Below, piece by piece: positions 27,473-37,487 of a stretch of DNA of 64,000 nt. Under the pieces are notes generated by a model, which worked only from the letters and a program-made list of their open reading frames with translations, did no database searches and was not told the origin of the DNA. Positions within the stretch are counted from its first letter, which is position 1; each line of letters starts with the position of its first letter. Origin of the DNA: JACKII01 sp965202745 (GTDB lineage Bacteria > Pseudomonadota > Alphaproteobacteria > Bin95); assembly GCA_965202745.1 (NCBI GenBank), contig CBDBCB010000020.1, forward strand, positions 536,145-600,144. Direction: 5' to 3'. Made by a program: the position numbers and the translations under genes.

Positions 27473-28490
27473 TGTCCCATCCTGGAAGGTAATATGGCTG
27501 TTTCCTGACCAGCTCTAGTTTGAGTTTGCGCCATCCCTTCAGTGCCTGCAAGGGCGTCTTGCTGCCCAGGGCTGATTGCAGCAGTTGCTGGGTGTAAAGC
27601 CAGACATAGCGAAGCAGCGTGGCTTCCAGAACCTCGCCGGATCGGAAGGGATGGCTCTGCAGAACCTCTTCGATGCGGCCATTGAACCGTTCGACCATAC
27701 CGTTGGTCTGAGGTGACCTAGGCGGCGTCAGGCGATGATCGATATCGAGGGCGGCGCCCAGCGTGTCGCATTCATGCCGTGAACTCTTTTCCATTATCCG
27801 GGAGTATGGGGCGGATCCGCATCGGGCAGGCGCGCTCCAGGGCGCGCAGGAAGCGCCGGGCATTGGCCGCTGTCTTGCTGTTGTAGACCCTGACAACAAC
27901 CCAACGCGTTGCCCTGTCGATGGCCACGAAGAGGGAACGGCGGCGGCTCTCATCTGCCATCGGTGGCAGGTATTTCAGGTCGATGGGGATGGAACCGGGT
28001 TCATAGGCTTTGAAGGCGCTGTGCTTTGGCCGGGGCGATGCTGCTTTCAGGGCGCGCAGGCCCCCCACGCCATGCCGACGCAAGCAGCGGTCAAGGCCAG
28101 AGCGGGAGGCATTCGGGTTCAAGAACTCGCGCACCACCGCCAGCAGATCACCCAGCGAGACCAAAAGCGTCTTGCGGAGGGCCACCGCGACAGCTTCCTG
28201 CGCTGGCATCAACGTCGTCTGAAGGCGATGGGGCGTGTGGCTGCGATCCTCCACGCTGGCACGCTGGTGCCATTTCCATACGGTCTGTTCCGTGGTCCCG
28301 TGACGCTCGGCAAGAACCCACGCAGGGTCGTCACTGGCCTGTATGGCCGCCCTGATCTTCGGTGGCGTCGTCGCCTGACTGTGAAGCTTGATCACCATGT
28401 CGCTCTCCCATCCCGCGCCTCGGTCAAAACACAGCGTGCCATGAAAAACGCAGAGCGACGAGAGGCTATCCGATCAGCCGGGATGGAACA
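27473..28490 (-). mobile_element. IS481-family element, copy 1
   Basis: Ends TGTCCCATCCTGGAAGGT (27473) and, inward from 28490, TGTTCCATCCCGGCTGAT, which match the ends of the copy at 58319-59378. Length 1018 bp. It is about 42 bp shorter than copy 2 because of a deletion in the transposase gene. No clear target duplication is seen. Confidence 0.85.
27476..28398 (-). pseudogene. IS481-family transposase, copy 1, with internal deletion
   Basis: The N-terminal frame (28398 down to 27772) is MVIKLHSQATTPPKIRAAIQ with an HTH (WVLAERHGTTEQTVWKW) and the catalytic start LFVAIDRATRWVVVRVY, and it ends right after DNGKEFT. The C-terminal frame (from about 27780) resumes with ECDTLGAALDIDHRLTPPRS and MVERFNGRIEEVLQS. 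The bases encoding the DRLFGLRQRAATGAH-type segment, present in copy 2, are deleted and the phase is changed. The rest is undamaged. Confidence 0.87.
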
Positions 28491-28578
28491 ACTAGGCTCA
28501 AAACGTTTACTTATGTAAGTTCTCTAGCATGTCCACCACGCTATAAGAAGTGAAATTGGTCACACTTTTTGCACAAAT

Positions 28579-29739
28579 TCACCCAATAATTGCATGCGGC
28601 AGGAACCGAGAGGTATCGCGGGTGATGGGGGTCGAGTCTTCGCGGATACCGAGCCCTGCCGGTTTGCCGCCGACAACCCAGGAGCCCAGCACCGTGTAGT
28701 TGCCATTGATGCGCGGCAGGGGGTGCAAGGCCTGCACGATACCGCCCTCTTCCCCATACGGACCATCGACCGAAATGCGCTCGCCGTTGGCCCCGAGCCA
28801 CTCGACATTTGCGCCTTCGCGGCTGAACAGCGGTTTGCTCACATAACCGCCACTCAAGTCAGCAGCGGCAGGCTCGCCCGCGAAATAGGCAGGCAGCAGA
28901 TTCGGATGACCGGGAAAAAAACGCCAGAGCAACGGCAGCAGGCCCTTGTTAGAGAGGACGGCCTTCCAAGGCGGCTCCAGCCAAAGCACGTCGGCGGCGG
29001 GGGCTTTGCCACCATAGGCATCGGTAAACATGTGCTCCCAAGGGTAGAGCTTGAACAGGGCGTGGATGACGAAATCGTCGGCGTCGGCGAACTGGCCCTG
29101 TGTATCCATGCCGATCTTCTCCAGTGGCACATAGGCCGTATCGAGCCCGGCTTGGCAGGCGCAATCCTCCAGGTAATGGACGGTGCTGCGGTCCTCCGCA
29201 TGACCGTCGGCACCGGCGAAATGCAGGGTGCTGACAATGCCGATGCGGGCCAGCGCTTCCACCAATTCTTCCTGGATGATGTTGTATTGGTCGGCATCGG
29301 CAGGCACGAGGCCGTAGATGCGCGCCTGCTCGAGCCAGACCCATTGAAAGAAGGCGGCTTCGTAGAGCGAGGTCGGCGTGTCGGCATTGTACTCGTAGAG
29401 CTTGGCCGGGCCCTGGCCGTCATAGGCAAAATCCATGCGTCCATAGAGGGCTGGCTCCCTGGCCCGCCAGCTGGCGGCAACGAAATCCCAGTAGGGCTCA
29501 GGGATCGCCAGTTCGCGCAGCAAGAACTCGTCGCGGCAAGCACGGTCCACTACCACCAGGCACATGGCTTCGATCTCTGCCGTGGGCTGCTCGATGTCCT
29601 GCTCTATCTGGCGGACGGTGAAGCGATAGTGGGCGCGCTCGTCCCAATAGGGCTCGCCGCCAATGGTATGGAAGTGAAAGCCAAGCGAGGTCGCCTGCCC
29701 CTGCCAATTCACGCGCTCTTTGGTTGAGACCCGCAGCAT
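28579..29739 (-). CDS. Glutathionylspermidine synthase family protein (ATP-grasp ligase)
   Basis: An intact protein of about 386 residues from ATG 29739 (MLRVSTKERVNWQGQATSLG). It has the family features FHTIGGEPYWDERAHY, RMDFAYDGQGPAKLYEYNAD (nucleotide-binding acidic motif), LWLEPPWKAVLSNKGLLPLLW and GGYVSKPLFSREGANVE. Members related to YgiC/YjfC ligate an amine to a carboxylate such as glutathione, but most bacterial paralogues have unknown substrates. The start overlaps the stop of the thioredoxin-like gene (TGATG), so they are co-translated. Pairing with a TlpA-like protein suggests a thiol-related role, which is inference. Confidence 0.85.
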   Translation of the reverse strand: MLRVSTKERVNWQGQATSLGFHFHTIGGEPYWDERAHYRFTVRQIEQDIEQPTAEIEAMCLVVVDRACRDEFLLRELAIPEPYWDFVAASWRAREPALYGRMDFAYDGQGPAKLYEYNADTPTSLYEAAFFQWVWLEQARIYGLVPADADQYNIIQEELVEALARIGIVSTLHFAGADGHAEDRSTVHYLEDCACQAGLDTAYVPLEKIGMDTQGQFADADDFVIHALFKLYPWEHMFTDAYGGKAPAADVLWLEPPWKAVLSNKGLLPLLWRFFPGHPNLLPAYFAGEPAAADLSGGYVSKPLFSREGANVEWLGANGERISVDGPYGEEGGIVQALHPLPRINGNYTVLGSWVVGGKPAGLGIREDSTPITRDTSRFLPHAIIG

Positions 29740-30347
29740 CAGCGCGCAAGCTCCCGCACGGCGGCGACCAGTGCGGGCTCGTCCCACTCTGCCGGGCCAA
29801 TATAGCTGGCGGTGACTTCGCCCTTGGTATTGAGAATATAGGTGCGGGGCAGACCGCGCCCCTCCATTGACGTGGTGAACGCCCCCATGGGGTCAAGATA
29901 AGGCTTCAATGCCTCCAGCTTGTATTCATCCAGGAACGGTTGAACGATAGCCAGTCCGCCCCGGTCGGAGGAGACGGCAAGCACCTGAATGCCATCCGCC
30001 GCTACCTGTTGCTGAAGACGGTTCAGAGACGGCATTTCCCGCACGCACGACGCACACCATGTTGCCCAGAGATTGACGACCAGGCCCTTGCCCTTGAAAT
30101 CTGCGAGCGTGAGAGGTGAGCCGTCCGCGCTGGTGAAGCCCGTGGCAGAGGCGGCCAGAGGCGGCGAATGCCGCTCCAGGTTGGCCACCCAATCGACGGC
30201 CACATGAGCTGGTGCACGGCTTTCCGGAATCGGCACGATTTGAACCGTGGGCGAGCCGTCGCCTTCCCCTTCAGACATCACCATGCCATAGAAGACGGCA
30301 GCGGCTCCGATGACCGCCGCCAACAGCACAAAAGTCAGAGTTCGCAT
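29739..30347 (-). CDS. TlpA family thioredoxin-like disulfide reductase
   Basis: A 202-residue protein with an N-terminal membrane anchor or signal (FVLLAAVIGAAAVFYGMVM) and a periplasmic thioredoxin fold: LADFKGKGLVVNLWATWCASC (redox CxxC motif), VLAVSSDRGGLAIVQPFL and the cis-Pro region GRGLPRTYILNTKGE. Such proteins supply reductant for cytochrome c maturation or other extracytoplasmic thiols. It is divergent from argH, an arrangement conserved in Alphaproteobacteria, and is translationally coupled to the downstream glutathionylspermidine synthase-like gene. Confidence 0.9.
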   Translation of the reverse strand: MRTLTFVLLAAVIGAAAVFYGMVMSEGEGDGSPTVQIVPIPESRAPAHVAVDWVANLERHSPPLAASATGFTSADGSPLTLADFKGKGLVVNLWATWCASCVREMPSLNRLQQQVAADGIQVLAVSSDRGGLAIVQPFLDEYKLEALKPYLDPMGAFTTSMEGRGLPRTYILNTKGEVTASYIGPAEWDEPALVAAVRELAR

Positions 30348-30433
30348 GTCCGCTTCTTCTTCCTTCTTCTCTCAAGTCGCCCGCAGCCAACCAGCTTTGG
30401 GGTGGCCGGTTCGCCGCCGGTCCGTCTGCCATT

Positions 30434-31810
30434 ATGGCGGAAATCAACGTTTCCATCGGCTTTGACAAGCGTCTTGCCGACCAGGACCTGGCGGGCAGCC
30501 GCGCCCACGCCGCCATGCTGGCTGCGCAGGACATTATCAGCGCTGACGACGAAGCCGCCATTCAACAAGGTTTACAGCAGGTTGAAGCCGAGATCGCCGA
30601 CGGCAGCTTCCCATTTAGGGACGAATACGAAGACATCCACATGAATGTGGAAGTTCGGCTGCGGGAATTGATTGGTGAGCCAGCCGGAAGATTGCATACC
30701 GGCCGCTCCCGAAACGATCAGGTAGCAACAGACTTCCGGCTCTGGGTGCGGGAGGCCTGCGATGCAGCTGATGCGGCACTGGCATACTTGCAGGCAGCCC
30801 TCGCGGATCAGGCGGAGGCGGAGGCGGACGTGGTCATGCCGGGCTACACGCACTTGCAGAACGCCCAACCCATTACATTCGGCCATCACCTGCTGGCCTA
30901 TATGGAAATGTTCGGACGGGACCGGGGCCGCTTTGCCGATGCGCGGGCCCGCATGAACGAGTCGCCGCTGGGCGCAGCAGCGCTGGCAGGCACCCCCTTC
31001 CCGATCGACCGGCGATTGACGGCCCGGACCTTGGGCTTCGACCGCCCAACCGCCAACTCTATCGACAGTGTTTCCTCGCGTGACTTTGCGCTTGAGTATC
31101 TTTCCGCCGCCGCGATCTGCGCGACCCACCTCTCCCGCCTGGCGGAGGAGATCGTGCTTTGGTGCTCCGAGGGCTTCCGCTTTGTGAAGCTGACAGACGC
31201 CTTCACCACCGGCTCCTCGATCATGCCGCAAAAGCGCAACCCGGACGCCGCCGAACTGGCGCGGGCGAAGAGCGGGCGGATGATCGGCTCGCTGAACAGC
31301 CTGCTGGTGATGATGAAGGGCCTGCCGCTCGCCTATTCCAAGGACATGCAGGAAGACAAGGTGCCGACCTTCGAGGCAGCAGACGCCCTGATGCTGACGC
31401 TTGCTGCCATGTCCGGCATGGTGCGCGACCTGACCCCGCAGCCGGAAAACATGCGTGCGGCGGCGGCCCGCGGGCACATTACCGCGACGGATCTGGCCGA
31501 CTGGCTGGTGCGGGAGCTTGGCTTGCCCTTCCGGGATGCACACCACGTCACCGGCAACCTGGTGGCGGAAGCCGACCGCCAGGAATGCGCGCTAGTTGAA
31601 CTGCCGCTGGAAGCCATGCAAGCGGCGCACCCCGACATTCACGCCGGTGTCTTTGAGGTTCTGTCCATCGAAGCCTCAGTCGCCAGCCGCATCAGCGAGG
31701 GCGGCACTTCGCCGACCCGCGTCCGGGAAGCAGTGGATGAGGCCCGGATGCGCTTCCGTCTGTCCGCATTTGACCCTGCGAATGATGCAACCAATGGAGG
31801 GCCGCGATGA
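30434..31810 (+). CDS. argH: Argininosuccinate lyase
   Basis: The last step of arginine synthesis: argininosuccinate to arginine plus fumarate. Landmarks are GRLHTGRSRNDQVATDFRLW, VVMPGYTHLQNAQPITFGHH and the family signature GSSIMPQKRNPDAAELARAK. From the ATG at 30434 there are 458 residues. The conserved N-terminal motif LWGGRFAAGPSAIM is in the same frame just upstream, from about 30392, so the native protein starts earlier. An ATG at 30346 is in a different phase, implying a one-base indel in the first 50 bases or a non-standard start. It is followed by lptM and lysA with ATGA overlaps. Confidence 0.95.
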   Translation: MAEINVSIGFDKRLADQDLAGSRAHAAMLAAQDIISADDEAAIQQGLQQVEAEIADGSFPFRDEYEDIHMNVEVRLRELIGEPAGRLHTGRSRNDQVATDFRLWVREACDAADAALAYLQAALADQAEAEADVVMPGYTHLQNAQPITFGHHLLAYMEMFGRDRGRFADARARMNESPLGAAALAGTPFPIDRRLTARTLGFDRPTANSIDSVSSRDFALEYLSAAAICATHLSRLAEEIVLWCSEGFRFVKLTDAFTTGSSIMPQKRNPDAAELARAKSGRMIGSLNSLLVMMKGLPLAYSKDMQEDKVPTFEAADALMLTLAAMSGMVRDLTPQPENMRAAAARGHITATDLADWLVRELGLPFRDAHHVTGNLVAEADRQECALVELPLEAMQAAHPDIHAGVFEVLSIEASVASRISEGGTSPTRVREAVDEARMRFRLSAFDPANDATNGGPR

Positions 31811-31941
31811 TCCGCCTGACGATTATGTTGCTCGCCGTGACCGTCGCCGCTTTTCTGGTGACGGCCTGCGGGAAAAAGGGCTCTCTGCAACAGCCTGAAG
31901 ACGTGAAACCGACCTATCCGCGGACCTATCCCAGCAAATGA
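31807..31941 (+). CDS. lptM: LptM-like small lipoprotein
   Basis: A 44-residue protein: MIRLTIMLLAVTVAAFLVTA then a lipobox Cys in the TACGKKGSL context, followed by a short proline-rich tail (KPTYPRTYPSK). The CGKKGxL start of the mature protein is the hallmark of LptM/YifL, a lipoprotein that assists oxidative maturation of LptD in lipopolysaccharide assembly. Its position between argH and lysA is the conserved one. It overlaps argH at its start and lysA at its end (ATGA). Confidence 0.85.
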   Translation: MIRLTIMLLAVTVAAFLVTACGKKGSLQQPEDVKPTYPRTYPSK

Positions 31942-33203
31942 GCGCTTTTCACTACCAAAATGGCGAAATCCACGCCGAAGACGTGCCGGTCTCCGCAATC
32001 GCCGCGGCGGTTGGAACGCCGGTCTATATCTACAGTACTGCGGCGTTGGAAGCCTCCTACCGGGAATATGCCGACGCGTTCGACGGCATGCCCGCCACGA
32101 TTTGCTACGCTGTGAAAGCCAATGACTCGCTCGCGGTGTTACGCACGCTGGCAAACCTGGGCGCGGGCGCGGACATCGTCTCCGGCGGAGAACTGCGCGC
32201 GGCGATGGCAGCCGGGATACCGGCGGAGAAAATCGTGTTCTCCGGTGTGGGAAAAACCCGCGAAGAGCTGGCCTTTGCCATGCAGCAAGGCGTGATGCAG
32301 ATCAACGTCGAGGTCGCGAGCGAGCTGGATGTCATCAGCGAACTGGCGGTGGCGCAAGACGTTACCGCGCCGGTGGCGATCCGCATCAACCCGGATGTCA
32401 ACGCGGGCACCATCGCCCAGATCTCCACTGGCAAGAAAGAGAACAAATTCGGCATCGCCTATGACGCCGCGCCTGACCTGTTCCGGCGCGCGCATGCTTT
32501 GCCGGGTGTGGAGCCGGTCAGTGTTGCCGTGCATATCGGCTCGCAGATCACCAAGCTGGAGCCTTACTGCGACGCCTTTCACCGGGTGCGCCGTATGATT
32601 GAAGACCTGCGGGCAGAGGGCATTGCCATCACCCGCGCCGACCTGGGCGGAGGCTTGGGCATCACCTATGAGGCCGAGCAACCCCCGGCAGTCGCCGACT
32701 ATGCCGCCATGATCGCCGATGTGTTCCAGGGCCTGGACGTGGAATTCCTGTTCGAGCCAGGCCGCCGGATTTCGGGGCTGGCAGGCGTGATGGTAACCAG
32801 TGTCATCGCCGAAAAAGAGACCGAGACCAAGCGCTTCGTCATCATTGACGCTGCCATGAACGACCTGATCCGCCCGGCACTCTATCAGGCCTATCACCCG
32901 TTCTATCCATTGCGCGAAAGCGGTCCGGAAAGCGGCTGGAGCCCGGCGGATATCGTTGGTCCCGTCTGCGAAAGCACGGACCAATTCGCCAGCGCCCGCG
33001 CCCTGCCGCCACTGACTGCCGGTGACAAGTTGGTGATCGGGGCCGCAGGAGCCTATAGCGCGGTGATGAGTTCGGAGTACAATGGACGTCCGCGCGCGCC
33101 GGAAGTGCTGGTGCGCGGCAAAGACTGGGTAACCGTGCGCCGCCGCCCCACGTATGAGGAAATGCTGGCGACGCAATCGGTGCCCGACTGGCTGGTGTCT
33201 TAA
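31938..33203 (+). CDS. lysA: Diaminopimelate decarboxylase
   Basis: An intact 421-residue PLP enzyme catalysing the last step of lysine synthesis. Visible motifs: CYAVKANDSLAVL (PLP lysine), PVSVAVHIGSQIT, DLGGGLGITYE (phosphate-binding glycines), EFLFEPGRRISG (EPGR) and IVGPVCESTDQFA (the CESxD active-site motif). The ATG overlaps the lptM stop. Length and motif order match LysA. Confidence 0.97.
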   Translation: MSAFHYQNGEIHAEDVPVSAIAAAVGTPVYIYSTAALEASYREYADAFDGMPATICYAVKANDSLAVLRTLANLGAGADIVSGGELRAAMAAGIPAEKIVFSGVGKTREELAFAMQQGVMQINVEVASELDVISELAVAQDVTAPVAIRINPDVNAGTIAQISTGKKENKFGIAYDAAPDLFRRAHALPGVEPVSVAVHIGSQITKLEPYCDAFHRVRRMIEDLRAEGIAITRADLGGGLGITYEAEQPPAVADYAAMIADVFQGLDVEFLFEPGRRISGLAGVMVTSVIAEKETETKRFVIIDAAMNDLIRPALYQAYHPFYPLRESGPESGWSPADIVGPVCESTDQFASARALPPLTAGDKLVIGAAGAYSAVMSSEYNGRPRAPEVLVRGKDWVTVRRRPTYEEMLATQSVPDWLVS

Positions 33204-33234
33204 GAAGGCACCGCCGCAGAACGGAGGACAAAAG

Positions 33235-35702
33235 GCTGGCACAGGAGCAAGCCTCGTTCCGGATCAAGTCCCGCATAGCGCTCGCCTGGGCGAGCCTGTG
33301 GGTAGAACGCATCTGGAATGGCCTTTGGCCGTTACAGGCATTCATAGCCGCTTTCCTCGCCGTCGCCTTTTCCGGGCTGCTGCCTGCGCTCGGGCCTTGG
33401 TTGCATAGCGCGGCACTGGCTGGCAGCCTTGCCGGGTTGGGCTGGCTGCTTTGGCATCGCCGTCAGGCCTGGCGGCTGCCATCGTGGAACGGCGCTGCCC
33501 GGCGTTTGGAGCGTGACAGCGGCGTCAGTCATCGCCCCCTGCATGGCCTGGATGACAAGCCGCTGCCTGGCGGCCCCGCAGCCATGGCACTGTGGGATGC
33601 CCATCAGCGCCAGTTGGCGGCGCGACTGGCCGCGCTGAGGCCGAAAGCGCCGACCAGCGATCTGCCGCGGCTCGACCGGTTTGCGCTGCGCGGCGGCGCT
33701 TTGTTGGCCCTGGCCGTGGCCCTGTTCCTGGTCGGTAGCGATGCGATCTACCGCTTTGGCGAAACCTTCCGGCCGAGCTTTGCCGCTGCACCGGTGTTGA
33801 GCCCCGTCGTTGACATTTGGGTAGAGCCGCCAGCCTACACGAACCTGCCCCCCCTGTTCGTTCAGCCGGAGATGGAGACGCTTGCCATCCCTGCCGGCAG
33901 CACACTGATGGTCAGGGTAAGCAACGGCAGCATGCCCGCGCTGACCGTGGATGCGGAAACATACCCGCTGACCGAAGAAAGCCCCGGCCGGCATAACCTG
34001 AAACTGGAGATCCAGGCCGGGACGCAACTATCGTTACAGGACGGTGAAGAGGATCTGGGCCGTTGGCCATTCCAGGTAGTGCCGGACTTGCCGCCAACGG
34101 TCAGCATGCCTGCGCCGCCGGCCGGCACCGAGCGCTTTGCCACGCGCATCGACTATCTGGCGACCGATGACTATGGCGTCACCGAGGCGTGGGCGGAGTT
34201 GACGCTCGTCGGCGACGATAACCTGCCTGCTGGCACGCCTATGCGCCTGTCCGTGCTGCTGGGCGATCAAGCCCCGCCGTCGGCAGAAGGTGCTATTTTC
34301 CAGGACCTGACCCCGCATCGCTGGGCGGGCCGCGATGTGGAAATTCGCGTATACGCCACAGACGAGTTGGACCAGCAGGCCGTCAGCGAGTCTGCGCGTA
34401 TGCTGTTACCGGAACGTGTGTTCCAGCATCCCGTCGCCCGGCAAATCATCACCCACCGCAAATGGCTGGATGAAGGCGCCGACTTCGTACCGCTTGCCCG
34501 GTCTTTGATCCAAATTGCCGAGCGCCCGGCGGCGTTTGACGGCGATATCGTGATCTTCCTGGGTCTGTCGGCGGTGCATGCCCGTCTCCACCTGACCGAT
34601 CAGCAGGCGACGAGAGAAGAAACCCGGGATTCAGCACGCGATCTGCTTTGGGATATGGCGCTGCGGCTAGAAGATGGTGGCCTGGGCGCGGCGGAGAAAG
34701 CCTTGCGGGCCGCCCAGCGCGCGTTGCAGGAAGCCTTGGCCCGCAATGCCTCAGACGAGGAAATTGCGCAATTGGTGGAGCAGTTGCGCCAGGCGCTGCG
34801 GGAGCTTGCGCGGGAAATGGCCAAGCAGGCCGATGCACCGCTGGAAGGTGCACCGGATGGCGCGCAGGAGAATATGATCAGCGGCCAGAATTTGGAGAAG
34901 ATGCTCGACCAAATCCGCGAACTTTCGCGCACCGGTGCCCGCGACGCCGCCCAGCAAATGCTGAGCCAGATGCAGAAAATGCTGGAGAACCTGCGCAATC
35001 CCCGCATGACCCAGCAGCAGCGCGAGCAGGCCGCCGAAATGATGAAGCGGATGAATGAGCTGGAGAACCTGCGTCAGCGCCAGCAGAAAGTCATGGACCA
35101 GACCTTCCAGCAGAACCAGCAAACGGCAGAAAGGCCGGAACGGTCCGCCCCGGCCAAGTGCGCCGCGTGATCAGCAAGGCCAGCAGGGACAGGAGGGCGA
35201 AGGCCCACCCATGAGCGATCTGGCCGAATTGCAGGAGTTGCTGCGCCGCGACCTGGGCGAATTGATGCGCCAGTTGGGCGAAGGCCAGAGCGGCGGCATT
35301 CCCAAGTCCTTGCAGGACGCCGAGGGCGCGATGCGGGACGCGGGCAAGAACCTGCAGAAAGGCAACGGCCCCGGCGCACTAGGCAATGAGGGTGAAGCCC
35401 TGCAGCACCTGCAAAGCGCGGCCCAGCAAATGGCCAACCAGTTTGCGCGCCAGATGGGCATGGGCCAGGGCCAAAGCCCCGGCAACGAGGATTCAGACGA
35501 TGGCCAGGGGCGAAGCGACCGCGATCCGCTGGGCCGCGAGGGCATCGGTGGACAGGCGGCGACCGTGGGCCCGAAAGTGCCAAAAGAGTTCGACATCCAA
35601 CGCGCCCGCACCATCCGCGACGAACTCTACCGCCGCAGCGCCGACCCCAGCCGTCCGCCGGTGGAGCAGGAATACCTCAGGCGTCTGCTGGAGCGGTTTT
35701 AG
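33235..35702 (+). pseudogene. TIGR02302 (DUF4175) family membrane protein, frameshifted
   Basis: A large alphaproteobacterial membrane protein usually found downstream of lysA. Coding in one frame can be followed from about 33235 (LAQEQASFRIKSRIALAWAS) through helices around AFIAAFLAVAFSGLLPALG and GALLALAVALFLVGSDA to 35125. No ATG, GTG or TTG lies in this frame before TTG 33401, which would drop the first helix. Near 35125 the phase shifts, and the glutamine-rich tail (QGQEGEGPPMSDLAELQELL to VEQEYLRRLLERF) completes the protein at 35702. The long Gln/Ala coiled-coil region is typical. Function of the family is unknown. Confidence 0.82.
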
Positions 35703-35740
35703 GGCTGTTAGATGGGGAGAATGAAGAGGCCGAAGCGCCC

Positions 35741-37355
35741 CTACATCCGGAACACGCCGAAGCCTGTCTCCTCCACCGGCGCATTTAGGCTGGCGCTTAA
35801 GCTCAGGCCCAGGACCATGCGGGTTTCCGCCGGGTCGATGATGCCATCATCCCAGAGCCGCGCCGACGCGTAGTAGGGATGGCCCTGGTGTTCGTACTGG
35901 TCGCGGATGGGGCTGCATAAAGTTCTCACGCTCGCCGGGCACCCAGTCCTTACCACCGCGGGCCATAACGTCGTCGCGCACGGTGGCAAGCACGTTGGCT
36001 GCCTGCTCCCCGCCCATGACGCTGATGCGTGCGTTCGGCCACATCCACATGAAGCGGGGCGAGTAGGCCCGGCCGCACATGGCGTAGTTGCCTGCGCCGA
36101 AGGAGCCGCCGACGATCACGGTGAACTTCGGCACCCGCGCGTTGGCAACTGGCCATGACCATCTTCGCGCCGTCCTTGGCGATGCCGCCCTGCTCGTACT
36201 TCTTGCCGACCATGAAGCCGGTGATGTTCTGCAGGAAGATCAGGGGGATGCCGCGCTGGGCGCATAGCTCAACTAAGTGCGCGCCTTTCTGGGCGCTCTC
36301 CGAGAACAGGATGCCGTTTGTTGGCGACGATGCCGACCGGGTAGCCAAACAGCTTGGCAAAGCCGCAGACCAGGGTCGTGCCGTACAACTGTTTGAACTC
36401 GTCGAACTCGGAACCGTCCACCACGCGGGCGATCAGTTCGCGCACGTCGTAGGGCTGCTGCAGGTCGGTTGGCACGACGCCGTAAAGTTCTTCCGGGTCG
36501 TATTTGGGTGCGGCTGGCGCCTCCATGCCGATGTTCGGAGCCTTTTGCCAGTTCAGATTGGCGACGATTTGGCGGACGATGGCGAGCGAGTGCGGATCGT
36601 TCAGCGCCAGGTGGTCGGTGACGCCGGAAATGCGGCTGTGCATGTCGCCGGCCGCCCAGGTCTTCCGCCGAGACTTCCTCGCCCGTCGCTGCTTTTACCA
36701 AGGGCGGGCCGCCGAGGAAGATGGTTCCCTGCCCTTTAACGATCACTGCCTCGTCGGACATGGCGGGCACATACGCCCCGCCTGCGGTGCAGGACCCGAG
36801 CACGGCGGCGAGTTGGGGGATGCCCGCCGCGCTCATGTTGGCTTGGTTGTTGAAGATGCGGCCGAAATGCTCCCTGTCGGGGAAGACCTCATCCTGCTCC
36901 GGCAGGTTCGCGCCGCCGGAGTCCACCAGATAGATACAGGGCAGCCGGTTCTGCATGGCGATTTCCTGCGCCCGCAGATGCTTTTTCACCGTCATCGAGT
37001 AATAGGTGCCGCCCTTCACCGTCGCGTCGTTGGCGACGATCACGCATTCGACGCCGGAGACACGGCCAATGCCGGTGACGATGCCCGCGCCGGGTGCCTC
37101 GTCCCCATACATGCCGAAGGCGGCAAGCTGGCTGAACTCCAAGAAGGCGCGCGCCGGGGTCGATCAGGCCGTGCACACGGTCGCGTGGCAGCAGCTTGCC
37201 GCGGGAGAGGTGGGCGCTCGCGCGCACGGTCGCCGCCGCCGAGCTTCACCTGGCCGACCTTGGCCTGCAAATCATCCACCAGCGCCCGCATGGCGGCAAA
37301 CGTTGGCGCGGAACTCTTTTGAGCGCGGACGCAAGGCACTCTCGATCACTGGCAT
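35741..37355 (-). pseudogene. mccB: Methylcrotonoyl-CoA carboxylase carboxyltransferase (beta) subunit, multiply frameshifted
   Basis: It starts at ATG 37355 after GGGAGGTC. In successive phases one reads PVIESALRPRSKEFRAN, FAAMRALVDDLQAKVGQV, CIYLVDSGGANLPEQDEVFP, GSCTAGGAYVPAMSDEAVIV, FKQLYGTTLVCGFAKLFGYP, IFLQNITGFMVGKKYEQGG, GGSFGAGNYAMCGRAYSPRF and finally ETGFGVFRM, the C-terminus typical of this subunit. Shifts lie near 37295, 37200, 37140, 36665, 36315, 36145 and 35925. The order and identity of segments point to leucine/isovalerate catabolism. No biotin-bearing alpha subunit is present in the window. Confidence 0.85.
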
Positions 37356-37487
37356 CGGTCGGGGTGACCTCCCTTCAAGGAACGCTTAAAGTCTTGGCGT
37401 GTCGGGCGCGAAAGTGCAAGCCGCCGTGGCCGTTCCTGCCTATATTCTTGCGGCCAAGCAGCACCCGCACGCAGGAGCCCCCGCAGC

